The notes under the pieces: model-generated
The model's database searches: none
The model's input: the letters and a program-made list of their open reading frames with translations, nothing else
Told to the model about the DNA's origin: nothing
Shown here: positions 35,852 to 44,312 of the stretch, piece by piece
How the letters are laid out: every line of letters begins with the position of its first letter
Position numbering within the stretch: the first letter of the stretch is position 1
NCBI RefSeq assembly: GCF_013373795.3
Contig: NZ_CP088022.1
Span: 6,634,001-6,698,000, forward strand
From: Bradyrhizobium quebecense
Lineage (GTDB): Bacteria > Pseudomonadota > Alphaproteobacteria > Rhizobiales > Xanthobacteraceae
DNA length: 64,000 nucleotides
Reading direction: 5' to 3'
Position numbers and translations under genes: made by a program

Positions 35852-37144
35852 GTGCCGCCGATCCAATACATCGTCGAAGGCGGCCGCCGCCTTTCGGGCA
35901 CCATCGAGCCGTCGGGCAACAAGAACTCCGCGCTGCCGATCATCGCAGCTGCCCTGCTCACCGAGCATCCGGTCACGCTGACCAACGTGCCGCGCATTCG
36001 CGACACCGAAACGCTGGTCGAGCTGTGCCGCTCGGTCGGCGCCAGCGCCGAATGGACCAAGCGCAACACGCTGCAGATCCATGCCAAGGAGATCCGCGCC
36101 GCCGATCTCGATCCGGCTCTGTGCGCGCGGATCCGCGCCTCGATCCTGCTGGCAGGTCCGCTGCTCGCCCGCTGCGGCGAGGTCGCGTTGCCGCCGCCCG
36201 GCGGCGACGTGATCGGCCGCCGCCGGCTCGACACGCATTTTCTGGCCTTCGAGCAGCTCGGCGCCACGGTCACCGCGACGCACCGGCTGGAATTCCGCGC
36301 CGCGCGCCTGAAGGGCGCCGATGTGTTCCTCGACGAGCCCAGCGTCACCGCGACGGAGAACGCGCTGGTCGCCGCCGTCGCCGCCCGCGGCACCACCTAT
36401 CTGCGCAACGCAGCCTCCGAGCCGCATGTGCAGGATCTCGCCAATTTCCTGGTCGCGCTTGGCGCAAAGATCGAAGGCATCGGTACCAACACCATCACCG
36501 TGCACGGCCAGGCGACGCTCGGCGGCACGACCTATGCGATCCAGCCCGACCATATCGAGGTCGGATCGCTGATCGGCCTTGCGGCGGTGACCCGCTCGCC
36601 GCTGCGCATCGCGCGCGCCGGCGTCGAGCATCTGCGCTCGATCCGGATGGGCTTTGAGCGGCTCGGCATCGTCTGCGGCGTCGAGGGCGACGACCTCGTC
36701 GTGCCGTCGAACCAGACCATGAAGATCCAGGACGATTTCGGCGGCCACGTGCCGAAGCTCGAGGACCAGCCCTGGCCCGCCTTCCCGGCGGACCTGATGT
36801 CGATTGCGATCGTCACCGCGACGCAGTGCGACGGCGTCATCCTGATGCACGAGAAGATGTTCGAGTCGCGGATGTTCTTCGTCGACAACCTGATCGCGAT
36901 GGGTGGCCGGATCGTGCTGTGCGACCCGCACCGCGCGATCGTGGCCGGTCCGAGCCGGCTGCGCGGCGCGCCGATGAACTCGCCCGACATCCGCGCCGGT
37001 ATGGCGATGCTGCTGGCCGCGGTGTGCGCCAACGGCACCTCCACCATCAACAATGCCGACCAGATCGAGCGCGGCTATGAGCGGATCGACGAACGGCTCA
37101 ACGCGCTCGGCGCCAAGATCAAGCGGATACCAGCGCGATCGTGA
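35852..37144 (+). CDS. murA: UDP-GlcNAc 1-carboxyvinyltransferase with Asp in place of catalytic Cys
   Basis: A 430-residue MurA-family protein with a GTG start at 35852 (AGGGGA upstream). It transfers enolpyruvate from PEP to UDP-GlcNAc, the first committed step of peptidoglycan synthesis. K24 and N25 in PSGNKNSALP match the conserved Lys-Asn pair, and the rest aligns well (FPADLMSIAIVTATQCDG, MFESRMFFVDNLIAMGG). The catalytic loop reads PPGGDVIGRRRLDTHF, so residue 119 is Asp where E. coli MurA has Cys115. C115D enzymes are known to be active and fosfomycin-resistant. Whether this is the only MurA or a paralogue cannot be told here. Confidence 0.9.
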   Translation: MPPIQYIVEGGRRLSGTIEPSGNKNSALPIIAAALLTEHPVTLTNVPRIRDTETLVELCRSVGASAEWTKRNTLQIHAKEIRAADLDPALCARIRASILLAGPLLARCGEVALPPPGGDVIGRRRLDTHFLAFEQLGATVTATHRLEFRAARLKGADVFLDEPSVTATENALVAAVAARGTTYLRNAASEPHVQDLANFLVALGAKIEGIGTNTITVHGQATLGGTTYAIQPDHIEVGSLIGLAAVTRSPLRIARAGVEHLRSIRMGFERLGIVCGVEGDDLVVPSNQTMKIQDDFGGHVPKLEDQPWPAFPADLMSIAIVTATQCDGVILMHEKMFESRMFFVDNLIAMGGRIVLCDPHRAIVAGPSRLRGAPMNSPDIRAGMAMLLAAVCANGTSTINNADQIERGYERIDERLNALGAKIKRIPARS

Positions 37145-37149
37145 TCCGG

Positions 37150-37196
37150 GCGTGATCCGGAAAAACGTGAAGCTTTTTTTCGGTCGGACCATGCTC
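37150..37196. repeat. Short intergenic repeat (GTGATCCGGAAAA family)
   Basis: GCGTGATCCGGAAAA...GACCATGCTC with a run of T in the centre, a reduced relative of 25554-25628. The GAAGCTTTTTTTT within could help terminate murA transcripts. Confidence 0.5.
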
Positions 37197-37294
37197 AGAC
37201 GACAATCTGGGAGGCGATGATCTCTGCGTGAGATCGTCGCGTTTGGGCAGTTTGGCCATCCTTCCGGCCGGTTTGCCGTGCAAAGCGTGCCGTC

Positions 37295-38692
37295 ATGACC
37301 TGCATCGACAAGATCGATCCGGCCGCGTCGCACGCGGCCGTCGTCCCCTCTCGCAAGCTGCTCACGGCCGAGCTCGCCGAAACGCTGAAGCTCGCGGTGC
37401 CGCTTGCGCTGACGCAGCTCGGACAGATCGCGATGATGACGACCGATCTCGCCTTCATCGGCCGGCTCGGCAGCGAGAACGTGGCTGCGGCGGCGCTGGC
37501 GCATACCGAGTATTTCGTCAGCTTCACCATCGGCATGGGCATGATGGCGGCGGTCTCGCCGTTGGCCGCGCAGGCGTTCGGCGCCCGCAACCCGCGCGTG
37601 ATGCGGCGTTCGCTGCGCGTCGGGTTGTGGGCCGCCTTCTTCATGGTGCTGCCGCTGATGGCGCTGCCGTTCCAGGGCGAGCGCGTCCTGCTCGCGCTCG
37701 GCCAGAGCCAGGCCACCGCGCATCTGGCGCAGCAATATCTGTTCGGGCTCGCCTGGGGCATCCTGCCGGCGCTGTGGTTCATTGCGATCCGTGGCTTCAT
37801 GAGCGCGGTGAACCGGCCGGAGCCGGTGCTGTGGATCACGCTCGCGGCGATCCCGGCCAATGCGCTGATGGTCTACCTGTTGCTCTACGGCAAATGGGGC
37901 ATGCCCGAACTCGGCATGTTCGGCGCCGGGCTTGCGACCACGATCGTCAATCTCGGCACCTTCCTCGCCGGGGTGTGGTTCGCGGCGCGGCGCCGCCCGT
38001 TCCGCAAGTACCATGTCTTCAGCCGCGTGTGGCGCATCGACTGGCCGTTGATGGGCAAGCTTGTCGCCATCGGCGCGCCGATCTCGATCGCCTTCCTCCT
38101 GGAATACGGCCTGTTCGGCGCGGCCGGCCTGCTGATGGGGCTGATCAGCACCACGGCGCTGGCGGCGCACCAGATCGCGCTGCAGATCGCGGCGATCCTG
38201 TTCATGGTGCCGTTCGGCGTCAGCATGGCCGCCACCGTGCGGGTCGGCCAGGCGGTCGGCCGCCGTGACACCGACGCGGTGCAGCGTGCCGGCTTTGTCG
38301 CGGTCGCGCTCTCCGGCGTGTTCATGAGCATCATGACGCTCGCGGTAATCCTGGCGCGCTTCGAGATCGCGGCACTGTTCCTCGGCGAAGCTTCTGACGC
38401 CACCGCGCAGCTCACCGCGATGCTGCTCCTGATCGGCGCGACGTTCTTCATCGCCGATGGCGTGCAGACCACCACCGCCGGCGCGCTGCGCGGCATGCAC
38501 GACACCCGGGTGCCGCTGCTGTTCGCGACCATCAGCTACTGGCTGATCGGGTTCGCGTCCGCCTACGCGCTCGCCTTCTGGGCCGGGCTCCAGGCGCCCG
38601 GCGTCTGGATCGGGCTGTCACTCGGGACTGCGGTTTATGCGACCCTCCTGATCTTGCGTTTCCGCCTGCTGGCACGCAGACTGATTGGATGA
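37295..38692 (+). CDS. MATE-family multidrug/cation exporter
   Basis: A 465-residue inner-membrane protein with twelve predicted segments in two homologous halves. The first half contains PLALTQLGQIAMMTTDLAFIGRLGSENVAAAALAHT and the second APISIAFLLEYGLFGAAGLLMGLISTTALAAHQIALQIAAILFMVPFGVSMAATVRVGQAVGR, both classic MatE signatures (NorM branch). It exports cationic drugs or metabolites using Na+ or H+. The start MTCIDKIDPAASHAAVV is the first plausible one. The isomerase gene follows closely on the same strand. Confidence 0.93.
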   Translation: MTCIDKIDPAASHAAVVPSRKLLTAELAETLKLAVPLALTQLGQIAMMTTDLAFIGRLGSENVAAAALAHTEYFVSFTIGMGMMAAVSPLAAQAFGARNPRVMRRSLRVGLWAAFFMVLPLMALPFQGERVLLALGQSQATAHLAQQYLFGLAWGILPALWFIAIRGFMSAVNRPEPVLWITLAAIPANALMVYLLLYGKWGMPELGMFGAGLATTIVNLGTFLAGVWFAARRRPFRKYHVFSRVWRIDWPLMGKLVAIGAPISIAFLLEYGLFGAAGLLMGLISTTALAAHQIALQIAAILFMVPFGVSMAATVRVGQAVGRRDTDAVQRAGFVAVALSGVFMSIMTLAVILARFEIAALFLGEASDATAQLTAMLLLIGATFFIADGVQTTTAGALRGMHDTRVPLLFATISYWLIGFASAYALAFWAGLQAPGVWIGLSLGTAVYATLLILRFRLLARRLIG

Positions 38693-38727
38693 AGGTTGCC
38701 GAGGTCGCACCGAACGGAGGCTAGCGC

Positions 38728-39384
38728 ATGACCTTGGCGGTCGACCTGTTCTTCTCGTTCCGCAGTCCGTACAGTTACCTGGCGCTGCCGAAGACGCTGA
38801 AGATGGTCGCCGACTACGACGTCGCGGTGAATTTGCGGCCGGTCTATCCGCTCGCGGTGCGCGTGCCCGGCTTCTTCAAGAAGACCAATCCGCAATTCGC
38901 CCGCTATGTCGTGCTCGATTCCGGCCGCGTCGCCAAGCACGAGAACATCCCGTTCCGCTTTCCGCGCCCGGACCCGATCGTGCAGGACATGACGACGCTC
39001 GACGTCGCCGAACACCAGCCCTACATCCACCGCCTGACCCGGCTCGGCGCTGCCGTCCAGCTTGAGGGGCAGTCGCTTGCCTTCACCTCCGCGATCAGCC
39101 GCGTGCTGTGGGACGGCTCGGTGAAAGGCTGGAACGAGGGCGATCATCTGGCACGAGCAGCCGATGCCGCCGGTTTCGATCTCGCTGCGATGGATGCGGC
39201 GATCGCCGCCGACCCCGATCGCTATGAAGCGGTCATCAAGGGCAACGAGGAGGCGCATGCGGCCTCCGGCCATTGGGGCGTGCCGACCTTCGTGTTCGCC
39301 AACGAACCGTTCTTCGGTCAGGACCGTATCGACCTCCTGATCTGGCGCATGGAGAGCAAGGGCCTGACGCGCCGCACGGCATAG
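38728..39384 (+). CDS. 2-hydroxychromene-2-carboxylate isomerase family (DsbA-fold) protein
   Basis: A 218-residue kappa-class GST/DsbA-fold protein. The N-terminal active-site region is FFSFRSPYSYLALPKTLKM, lacking a CxxC and having the Ser/Tyr arrangement of HCCA isomerases. GHWGVPTFVFANEPFFGQDRIDLLIWRME closes the fold, with the cis-Pro in GVPTF. It may isomerise a naphthalene-pathway intermediate or conjugate glutathione; no aromatic pathway is linked. It starts 35 bases after the MATE gene and probably shares its transcript. Confidence 0.88.
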   Translation: MTLAVDLFFSFRSPYSYLALPKTLKMVADYDVAVNLRPVYPLAVRVPGFFKKTNPQFARYVVLDSGRVAKHENIPFRFPRPDPIVQDMTTLDVAEHQPYIHRLTRLGAAVQLEGQSLAFTSAISRVLWDGSVKGWNEGDHLARAADAAGFDLAAMDAAIAADPDRYEAVIKGNEEAHAASGHWGVPTFVFANEPFFGQDRIDLLIWRMESKGLTRRTA

Positions 39385-39391
39385 CCAAAGG

Positions 39392-40531
39392 TCATGCCGC
39401 GCTCTTCTCCGAAGTTTCCGCAACGATCTTCTCGGAACCATCTTCGTTCGTGCACCAATTGCCGTGGCAGCGCTTGAGGTCGTTCAGGTTCTGCCGCATC
39501 TGGTCGAGCGAAAATCCAAGCGCGAAGAACCGCTCCATGGCATCGACCGGAAGGCCCCGGGTCAGGCCCTCGCTGCGCACCGCGGCAACCTCCTCGCTGT
39601 AGGCATGCAGCGCGGCATCGACCGGCGCCATGTCGGCCGGGCCGCTGCCGGCGCGCAGGGCCGTCGCGACCGCCACCATATAGGTCACGATGGCATTGCT
39701 GACGTCGGCCAATGGCCGCGCCAGCCTGGCCTGGATATCGGCCGGCAGCGGCACGACGCAGGCGCGCCCGATCATCACGACGTCGTGCCGCAGCCGCTGG
39801 ATCGTCCGCAGCAGCGGACCGGTGTCCGGCCCGGATGACAGATGCATGGTGCGTTCACGCTCGGCCTCGAGGCCGGTTGCGTGCAGATTGGTCACCGCGC
39901 TGCCGATGCCATCCTGGATCCGGTGCAATGCGTCGTTGTCGAGCCCGCGCGTCAGGCCGGCGAGCAATTCGGCGAATGCCGCCGCGAGCAGTTCCAGCAG
40001 CTTCGACGCATTGACCCTGATCTGGCTGACCGCGCGCGACGGCAGCACCAGGAACGAGATCACAAGGCCAGTCAGCGCACCGACCGTGACCTCGAGCACG
40101 CGGTCGATGGCGGAGTCCAGCGGATTGGAATGATGCATCGTCGGCAGCAGCAGCACGATCACCGCCGTCACCGTCGCCGAGTTCAGGCTGGGATTGAGCG
40201 CGGCGATGAACGCCAGCGGCACGATAGCCAAGACCAGCAGCGCCAGCAGGCTGCCCTCGCCGGAATGCGGGATCAGCACCGCAATCGCGCCGCCATAGAT
40301 GGCGCCGCCGATGGTGCCGAGCATGTAGTCGCGGGTTGCCTTCAGCGAGCGGCCGACGCTCATCTGGGTCACGATCAGCGAGGTCAACACCGCCCACAGC
40401 GGCAGCAGCAGGTGCAGCGCCAGCGCTATGGCATAGGCCGCCACGCCGGCGGACGCGATCCGGACCGCGAGCGCCAGCTGCGTCTTGCGGGTCCAGAGCT
40501 GCTCGAACATGCGTTTTGCGAAGGTCCTCAT
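39392..40531 (-). CDS. FUSC-family membrane protein (aromatic acid exporter-like)
   Basis: A 379-residue protein starting MRTFAKRMFEQLWTRKTQLALAVRIAS at 40531. About six membrane segments occupy residues ~20-170 (AAYAIALALHLLLPLWAVLTSLIV, YGGAIAVLIPHSG, LLALLVLAIVPLAFIAAL, AVIVLLLPTM, VGALTGLVISFLVLP). A long helical cytoplasmic part follows, ending HGNWCTNEDGSEKIVAETSEKSAA. The block TQMSVGRSLKATRDYMLGTIGGAIYGG is typical of FUSC/AaeB-like efflux proteins. It converges on the isomerase gene with a 7-base gap. Substrate unknown. Confidence 0.87.
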   Translation of the reverse strand: MRTFAKRMFEQLWTRKTQLALAVRIASAGVAAYAIALALHLLLPLWAVLTSLIVTQMSVGRSLKATRDYMLGTIGGAIYGGAIAVLIPHSGEGSLLALLVLAIVPLAFIAALNPSLNSATVTAVIVLLLPTMHHSNPLDSAIDRVLEVTVGALTGLVISFLVLPSRAVSQIRVNASKLLELLAAAFAELLAGLTRGLDNDALHRIQDGIGSAVTNLHATGLEAERERTMHLSSGPDTGPLLRTIQRLRHDVVMIGRACVVPLPADIQARLARPLADVSNAIVTYMVAVATALRAGSGPADMAPVDAALHAYSEEVAAVRSEGLTRGLPVDAMERFFALGFSLDQMRQNLNDLKRCHGNWCTNEDGSEKIVAETSEKSAA

Positions 40532-40678
40532 GCACCCTGATCCGCAATCAATGGAAAGGCCCGTGTTACATGACTTGACGTCCAGCGACCGGAAGCATGG
40601 CTGCTGCCCGCGGCGGCAAGGTGGCTTGAAAGGCCAAACCCGCCCGCCTACCCTGCGCCGCAAAATTGAGGAAACACG

Positions 40679-42049
40679 ATGGCCCACGAAACCGCAACGC
40701 TCGCCGCCTACGTCGCCGACCTGAAATATTCCGATATCCCACCGCAGGTGCTGGAGCGCGCCAAGGTTTTGACGCTGGATTTCCTGGGCAGCACCATCCG
40801 CGCCCGCCGCGATGCGGAATCGACCCCGTCGCTGATGAAGATGCTGGAGGCGCTGGCGCTGGACGGCAAGGGCGAGGCCACGGTGTTCGGCGACACCAAG
40901 ACCTGGACGCCGGCGGTCGCGGCGCTGCTCAACGGCGCGCTCGGCCATTCGCTCGACTTCGACGACACCCATGCCGATTCCTCGCTGCATCCGAGCGCAC
41001 CCGTGGTGCCTGCCGCGTTCGCGGTCGGCGAGATGGTCGGCGCCTCCGGCCGCGACGTGCTGACCGCGATCGTCGCCGGCTATGAAGTGTGCTGCCGGCT
41101 CGGCAACGCCCTCGATCCGACCTCGCATTACGCCCGCGGCTTCCACCCGACTGCGACGGCCGGCACCTATGGCGCGGCGGCGGCGGCGGCCAAGCTGTTC
41201 GCCCTGTCGAAGCAGCAGATCGTCTCCGCGTTCGGCGTCTCCGGCAGCCAGGCTGCCGGCTCGCTGCAATTCCTGGTCAACGGCGCCTGGAACAAGCGCT
41301 ACCAGGTCGGCGCCGCCGCGATGAACGGCGTGATCGCAGCGACCCTGGCGCGCAACGACTTCATCGGTTCGAGCGAATCGGTCGAGGGCAAGCACGGCCT
41401 GCTGGTCGGCTATACCGATGACGCGCATCCGGACAAGGCAGTGGCCGGACTTGGCAGCACCTATGAGACGCTGAAGATCGGCGTGAAGCCGTATCCGAGC
41501 TGCCGCTATACCCATGCCGCGATCGACGCGCTGATCGCGATGCGGCGCGAGCACAATCTGACGCCGGACCAGATCAGGAAGGTCGAGATCGGCCTGCACC
41601 GCAACGGCATCACGCTGACCGGCGATGCCGCCACCAAGCGCCACCCGACCTCGGTGGTCGGCGGCCAGTTCTCGATGTTCTTCACCGGCGCAATCGCGCT
41701 CGACCAGGGCCATTTCGGCTGGGACGATTACGATCGGCTCGGTGATGCGGCGATCGACGCGCTCGCCGACAAGTTCGACGTGGTGCAGGACGACCGCCTC
41801 GAGGTCGGCCGCACCCATCCGTTCGGCGCTCGCGTCTCGATCACCACCGATGACGGCACCCACGAGCGCCTCTATGCCGATCCATCCGGCGAGCCGACCT
41901 CGTTCCCCGATGCGCAGGCGATGCAGCAGAAGTTCTTGACGCTGGCCCGCCCGGTGCTCGACAAGCGCGCCGACCAGCTCGCGGACGCGATCCTGACGCT
42001 GGAGCGGTTCGACCGCGTGGAGAAGGCGACGCAGCTGGGAAGGCAGTAA
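40679..42049 (+). CDS. MmgE/PrpD family protein
   Basis: A 456-residue protein. It begins ETATLAAYVADLKYSDIPPQVLERAKVLTLDFLGSTIRA, contains GHSLDFDDTHADSSLHPSAPVVPAAFAVGE (metal/substrate region), GRTHPFGARVSITTDDG and the PYPSCRYTHAAIDAL block typical of the 2-methylcitrate dehydratase (PrpD) superfamily. Substrates in this family vary (methylcitrate, aconitate, aconitate-decarboxylation), so the reaction is not assigned. GAGGAAACACG precedes the ATG. No prpBC partner nearby; the IS1111 element lies just downstream. Confidence 0.9.
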   Translation: MAHETATLAAYVADLKYSDIPPQVLERAKVLTLDFLGSTIRARRDAESTPSLMKMLEALALDGKGEATVFGDTKTWTPAVAALLNGALGHSLDFDDTHADSSLHPSAPVVPAAFAVGEMVGASGRDVLTAIVAGYEVCCRLGNALDPTSHYARGFHPTATAGTYGAAAAAAKLFALSKQQIVSAFGVSGSQAAGSLQFLVNGAWNKRYQVGAAAMNGVIAATLARNDFIGSSESVEGKHGLLVGYTDDAHPDKAVAGLGSTYETLKIGVKPYPSCRYTHAAIDALIAMRREHNLTPDQIRKVEIGLHRNGITLTGDAATKRHPTSVVGGQFSMFFTGAIALDQGHFGWDDYDRLGDAAIDALADKFDVVQDDRLEVGRTHPFGARVSITTDDGTHERLYADPSGEPTSFPDAQAMQQKFLTLARPVLDKRADQLADAILTLERFDRVEKATQLGRQ

Positions 42050-42125
42050 GCCGGGCCGTCGTCGAGGCGCAGGCTGCACGCCGCATCTACCACTGTCGTC
42101 CCGGCGAAGGCCGGGACCCATATGT

Positions 42126-42379
42126 GGACGGCCCCCGTGGCACAAGAGCTTTCTGGGATTGGTCGGATCGCTGTCATCCATATGTCCGGCCTGTTTGATG
42201 CGATCGTGTTGATCGCTGGGCCAAGATGGTTTCCGCGACGCGAGTGCCAAACAACCTGGCGACCTTGTGAAGGCCAATGGGTCCCGCGGCTTGTCTCGCG
42301 TTCTGGATCGATCGATCATTCCATCTGCTCTTGCAGCTCCGGTTCGTCCGGCGAGCGCTACGTCCGGCCGGCCGACCTG
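42126..42379 (-). ncRNA. Candidate seek/bridge RNA of the IS1111-type element
   Basis: The region lies downstream of the transposase, where IS1111-group guide RNAs are encoded. Read on the minus strand, in order: GATGG (42325-42321, matching the left target half GGTTGATGG); CGGGACCCAT (42286-42277, a 10-nt match to the flank at 42112-42121); ACATATGG (42185-42178, an 8-nt match to the element-target junction 42118-42125); and ACCAAT (42163-42158, partial match to the other end). The order left target, right target, left donor, right donor equals that of known bridge RNAs. The short first and last matches alone would be weak. Exact RNA ends are unknown. Confidence 0.6.
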
Positions 42380-43408
42380 TTAGGTGACAGCGTTCATGCG
42401 TGCGGCATCATAGCTCTCGCCGGTCGCCATCAGCTTCCAGGCGATGCGGGCCACCTTGTTGGCGAGCGCCACGGCCGCAAGCTTCGGCGGCTTGCGCCTG
42501 AGCAACGCCACGAGCCAGCGCGAGGGGTGGCCGCGCCCGAGCCTTGCCTGCCGGATCACCGCGGTCGCCCCGGCCACGAGCAGGCGACGCAGGGTCTCGT
42601 CGCCAGCGCGGGTGATCTTGCCGAGCCTGGTTTTGCCGGCGGTGGAATGGTCCTTGGGCGTCAGGCCGAGCCAGGCCGCGAACAAGCGGCCGGAGCGGAA
42701 GGCGTGCGGGTCCGGCGTCTTCATCACAAGCGAGGTCGCGATGATCGGACCGACCGAGGGGATCTGGGCCAGACGACGGCTTGTGGCGTTGGCCTGGTGC
42801 CAGGCCAGCAGCCTGGCCTCGACCGCCTTCAGCTCACCCTGCAACTGCGCATAGTCACGGCCCTGCATGGCGAACAGCTCGCGCGCCATAGCGGGAACGC
42901 TCTCGTCCTGCGTGATCCGGGCCAACAGCGGCTCGATCTTGTCCAACCCCTTCGGCGCGATCAGGCCAAACTCCGCCGCGTAGCCGCGGATCGCATTGCT
43001 GAGCTGGGTACGGCGGCCGATCAGCCCATCGCGGACACCTGCAAGCATCAGCGCGGCCTGCTGTTCGGCGCTCTTCACCGGCACAAACCGCATCCGCGGT
43101 CGGCCCATCGCTTCGCACACCCCATCCGCATCTCGCCCGTCGTTCTTGTTCCGCAGCACATAAGGCTTCACCAACTGCGGCGCTATCAGCTTCACCTCAT
43201 GGCCAAGCTTGCCAAGCTCGCGCCCCCAGTAATGAGCCGCCCCGCAGGCCTCCATCCCGATCACGGTCGGCGGAAGCTTGGCAAAAAACTCAAGCACCTG
43301 CTTGCGCGACAGCTTCTTGCGCAACACCGGCTGTTCCGCCGCGTCAACTCCATGCAGCACAAAAATATGCTTCGACGTATCCATCCCAATACGGATAATC
43401 TCTCTCAC
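42380..43408 (-). CDS. IS1111-type (IS110 family) transposase
   Basis: A 342-residue, apparently intact DEDD transposase with a GTG start at 43408 preceded by AAGGAGA. The N-terminal RuvC-like motif IRIGMDTSKHIFVLHG contains Asp10. Other acidic residues lie in VIGMEACGAAHYWGREL and NKNDGRDADGVCEA. The C-terminal transposase domain has IPSVGPIIATSLV and LGLTPKDHSTAGKTRLGKITRAGDETLRRLLVAGA with the candidate catalytic Ser. It differs from the other transposase in the window in both sequence and element layout, so the two elements arrived independently. Confidence 0.93.
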   Translation of the reverse strand: MREIIRIGMDTSKHIFVLHGVDAAEQPVLRKKLSRKQVLEFFAKLPPTVIGMEACGAAHYWGRELGKLGHEVKLIAPQLVKPYVLRNKNDGRDADGVCEAMGRPRMRFVPVKSAEQQAALMLAGVRDGLIGRRTQLSNAIRGYAAEFGLIAPKGLDKIEPLLARITQDESVPAMARELFAMQGRDYAQLQGELKAVEARLLAWHQANATSRRLAQIPSVGPIIATSLVMKTPDPHAFRSGRLFAAWLGLTPKDHSTAGKTRLGKITRAGDETLRRLLVAGATAVIRQARLGRGHPSRWLVALLRRKPPKLAAVALANKVARIAWKLMATGESYDAARMNAVT

Positions 43409-43626
43409 GGACGGTCTCCTTGTCTGAGATTTACAACAACCTCATTCTGGCACACTGATGCCGTAGGGGGCCGTCCACACCATCAACCACAGGGTTGCGT
43501 TGTGAGAGTGAGCTGCGGCCCCAGCTTCGCGCAACAATGCGCATTCGGGGTAATGGGTCCTGGCATTCGCCAGGACGACGATGAGGATGGGTCGCGCAAT
43601 TCAAGGCGTCAAACAGCTTGTTCGGT

Positions 43627-43728
43627 GTCATCACCCGCGCATGCGGGTGATCCAGTATTCCAGAGACAGCTGTGCTTGAGCCGAGAGGCCGCAGCGTACT
43701 GGCTCGCCCGGTCAAGCCGGGCGATGAC
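43627..43728. repeat. Intergenic repeat with terminal hairpins (CACCCGCGCATGCGGGTG type)
   Basis: A left hairpin TCACCCGC-GCAT-GCGGGTGA (43631-43650), GATCCAGTATTCCAG, and a right hairpin CGCCCGG-TCAA-GCCGGGCG ending GATGAC at 43728. Intergenic, adjacent to two other repeats. Confidence 0.65.
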
Positions 43729-43786
43729 AGGTGTGGTTGACGACGCAGCTTCGCATTTTCACGACATGATTCGTCCGAACCTCACT

Positions 43787-43887
43787 GTCATTCCGGGGCT
43801 CGCGAAGCATGAGCCCGGAATCCATCAAGCCGCATCACGCGTGGCAAAATGGATTCCGGGCTCATGCTTCGCATGCCCCGGAATGAC
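43787..43887. repeat. Palindromic intergenic repeat (CGTCATTCCGGGG family)
   Basis: GTCATTCCGGGGCTCGCGAAG with GAGCCCGGAATCCAT on the left, and ATGGATTCCGGGCTC with CTTCGCATGCCCCGGAATGAC on the right, nearly perfect inverted arms. It ends 7 bases past the DUF1330 stop, so it may terminate that gene. Confidence 0.85.
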
Positions 43888-43893
43888 GGAGAC

Positions 43894-44184
43894 CTACTCC
43901 GCTCCATCAATGATCACAAAATCCCCGTCCGAGTATTTCTGCCGGATCGCTTTCGCGGCCTGATAGTCGGGGCAGGTGTAGCATTCCATCGCGGTGGCGC
44001 GATCCTTGAACTCGATGACGAAGTTGCGCTCACGCGTTGCGCCTTCCATCACCTCATAGGGGCCGTTGCGCACGATGAAATTGGCGCCGTATCTGGCGAA
44101 TACCGGCATCGCGGCGGCGAGATATTCGGGATAATGCGCTTCGTCGTGAACCGTGACGTGCACGATCCAGTAGGCTTTCGGCAT
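43894..44184 (-). CDS. DUF1330 family protein
   Basis: A 96-residue protein of the dimeric alpha-beta barrel type. The start PKAYWIVHVTVHDEAHYPEYLAAAMPVFARYGANFIVRNG and the end CPDYQAAKAIRQKYSDGDFVIIDGAE are the characteristic DUF1330 pattern. Function is unknown. A perfect 15-bp hairpin (44216-44249) lies 32 bases upstream of its start. It is downstream of the NylB-like hydrolase on the same strand, so the hairpin separates two possible cistrons. Confidence 0.9.
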   Translation of the reverse strand: MPKAYWIVHVTVHDEAHYPEYLAAAMPVFARYGANFIVRNGPYEVMEGATRERNFVIEFKDRATAMECYTCPDYQAAKAIRQKYSDGDFVIIDGAE

Positions 44185-44215
44185 GATGGTCTCCGGCTGA
44201 GGCGTGTTTCAAGAA

Positions 44216-44249
44216 GCTGTGGCGCATCTCCTGCGAGATGCGCCACAGC
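44216..44249. terminator. Perfect 15-bp hairpin between the serine hydrolase and DUF1330 genes
   Basis: GCTGTGGCGCATCTC (44216-44230) and GAGATGCGCCACAGC (44235-44249) around a CTGC loop. It lacks a strong T tract on the minus strand, so it may be a terminator, an attenuator or a transcript-stabilising stem. Confidence 0.5.
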
Positions 44250-44312
44250 ATCAGAAAATTCCGGAGGCCGAGATTCAATTCACGATCGCGCGGGTGTTGT
44301 GTGACGTAGCAG

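Larger units (their letters stand above)
42122..43479 (-). mobile_element. IS1111-type (IS110 family) insertion sequence
   Basis: A 14-bp perfect inverted repeat, TGTGGACGGCCCCC, lies at 42123-42136 and, as its complement, at 43466-43479. Short sub-terminal inverted repeats distinguish the IS1111 subgroup from other IS110 elements. CCAT flanks both ends (42118-42121 and 43480-43483), so the crossover lies within CCAT/ATGG. A single intact transposase occupies the minus strand, leaving a 254-base non-coding tail downstream of it (42126-42379). The element is about 1.36 kb and looks complete. Confidence 0.87.
42095..43579. repeat. Intergenic repeat (GTCGTCCCGGCGAAGGCCGGGAC family) interrupted by the IS1111-type element
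   Basis: The left hairpin arm GTCGTCCCGGCGAAGGCCGGGAC lies at 42095-42117. The continuation CCATCAACCACAGGG...GGGTCCTGGCATTCGCCAGGACGAC lies at 43480-43579. Joining 42121 to 43484 restores a repeat with a terminal hairpin at each end. A diverged, uninterrupted relative is at 47802-47968. Nothing within 43480-43893 looks like a gene. Confidence 0.75.

Noticed and set aside
40532..42319. N-terminal extension of the FUSC frame to 975 residues
   Set aside because: The extra part is antisense to the clearly recognisable MmgE/PrpD gene; the conserved FUSC N-terminus begins at 40531.
43480..43893. A gene between the IS1111 element and DUF1330
   Set aside because: The stretch is explained by three consecutive hairpin repeats; open frames there are repeat-derived.
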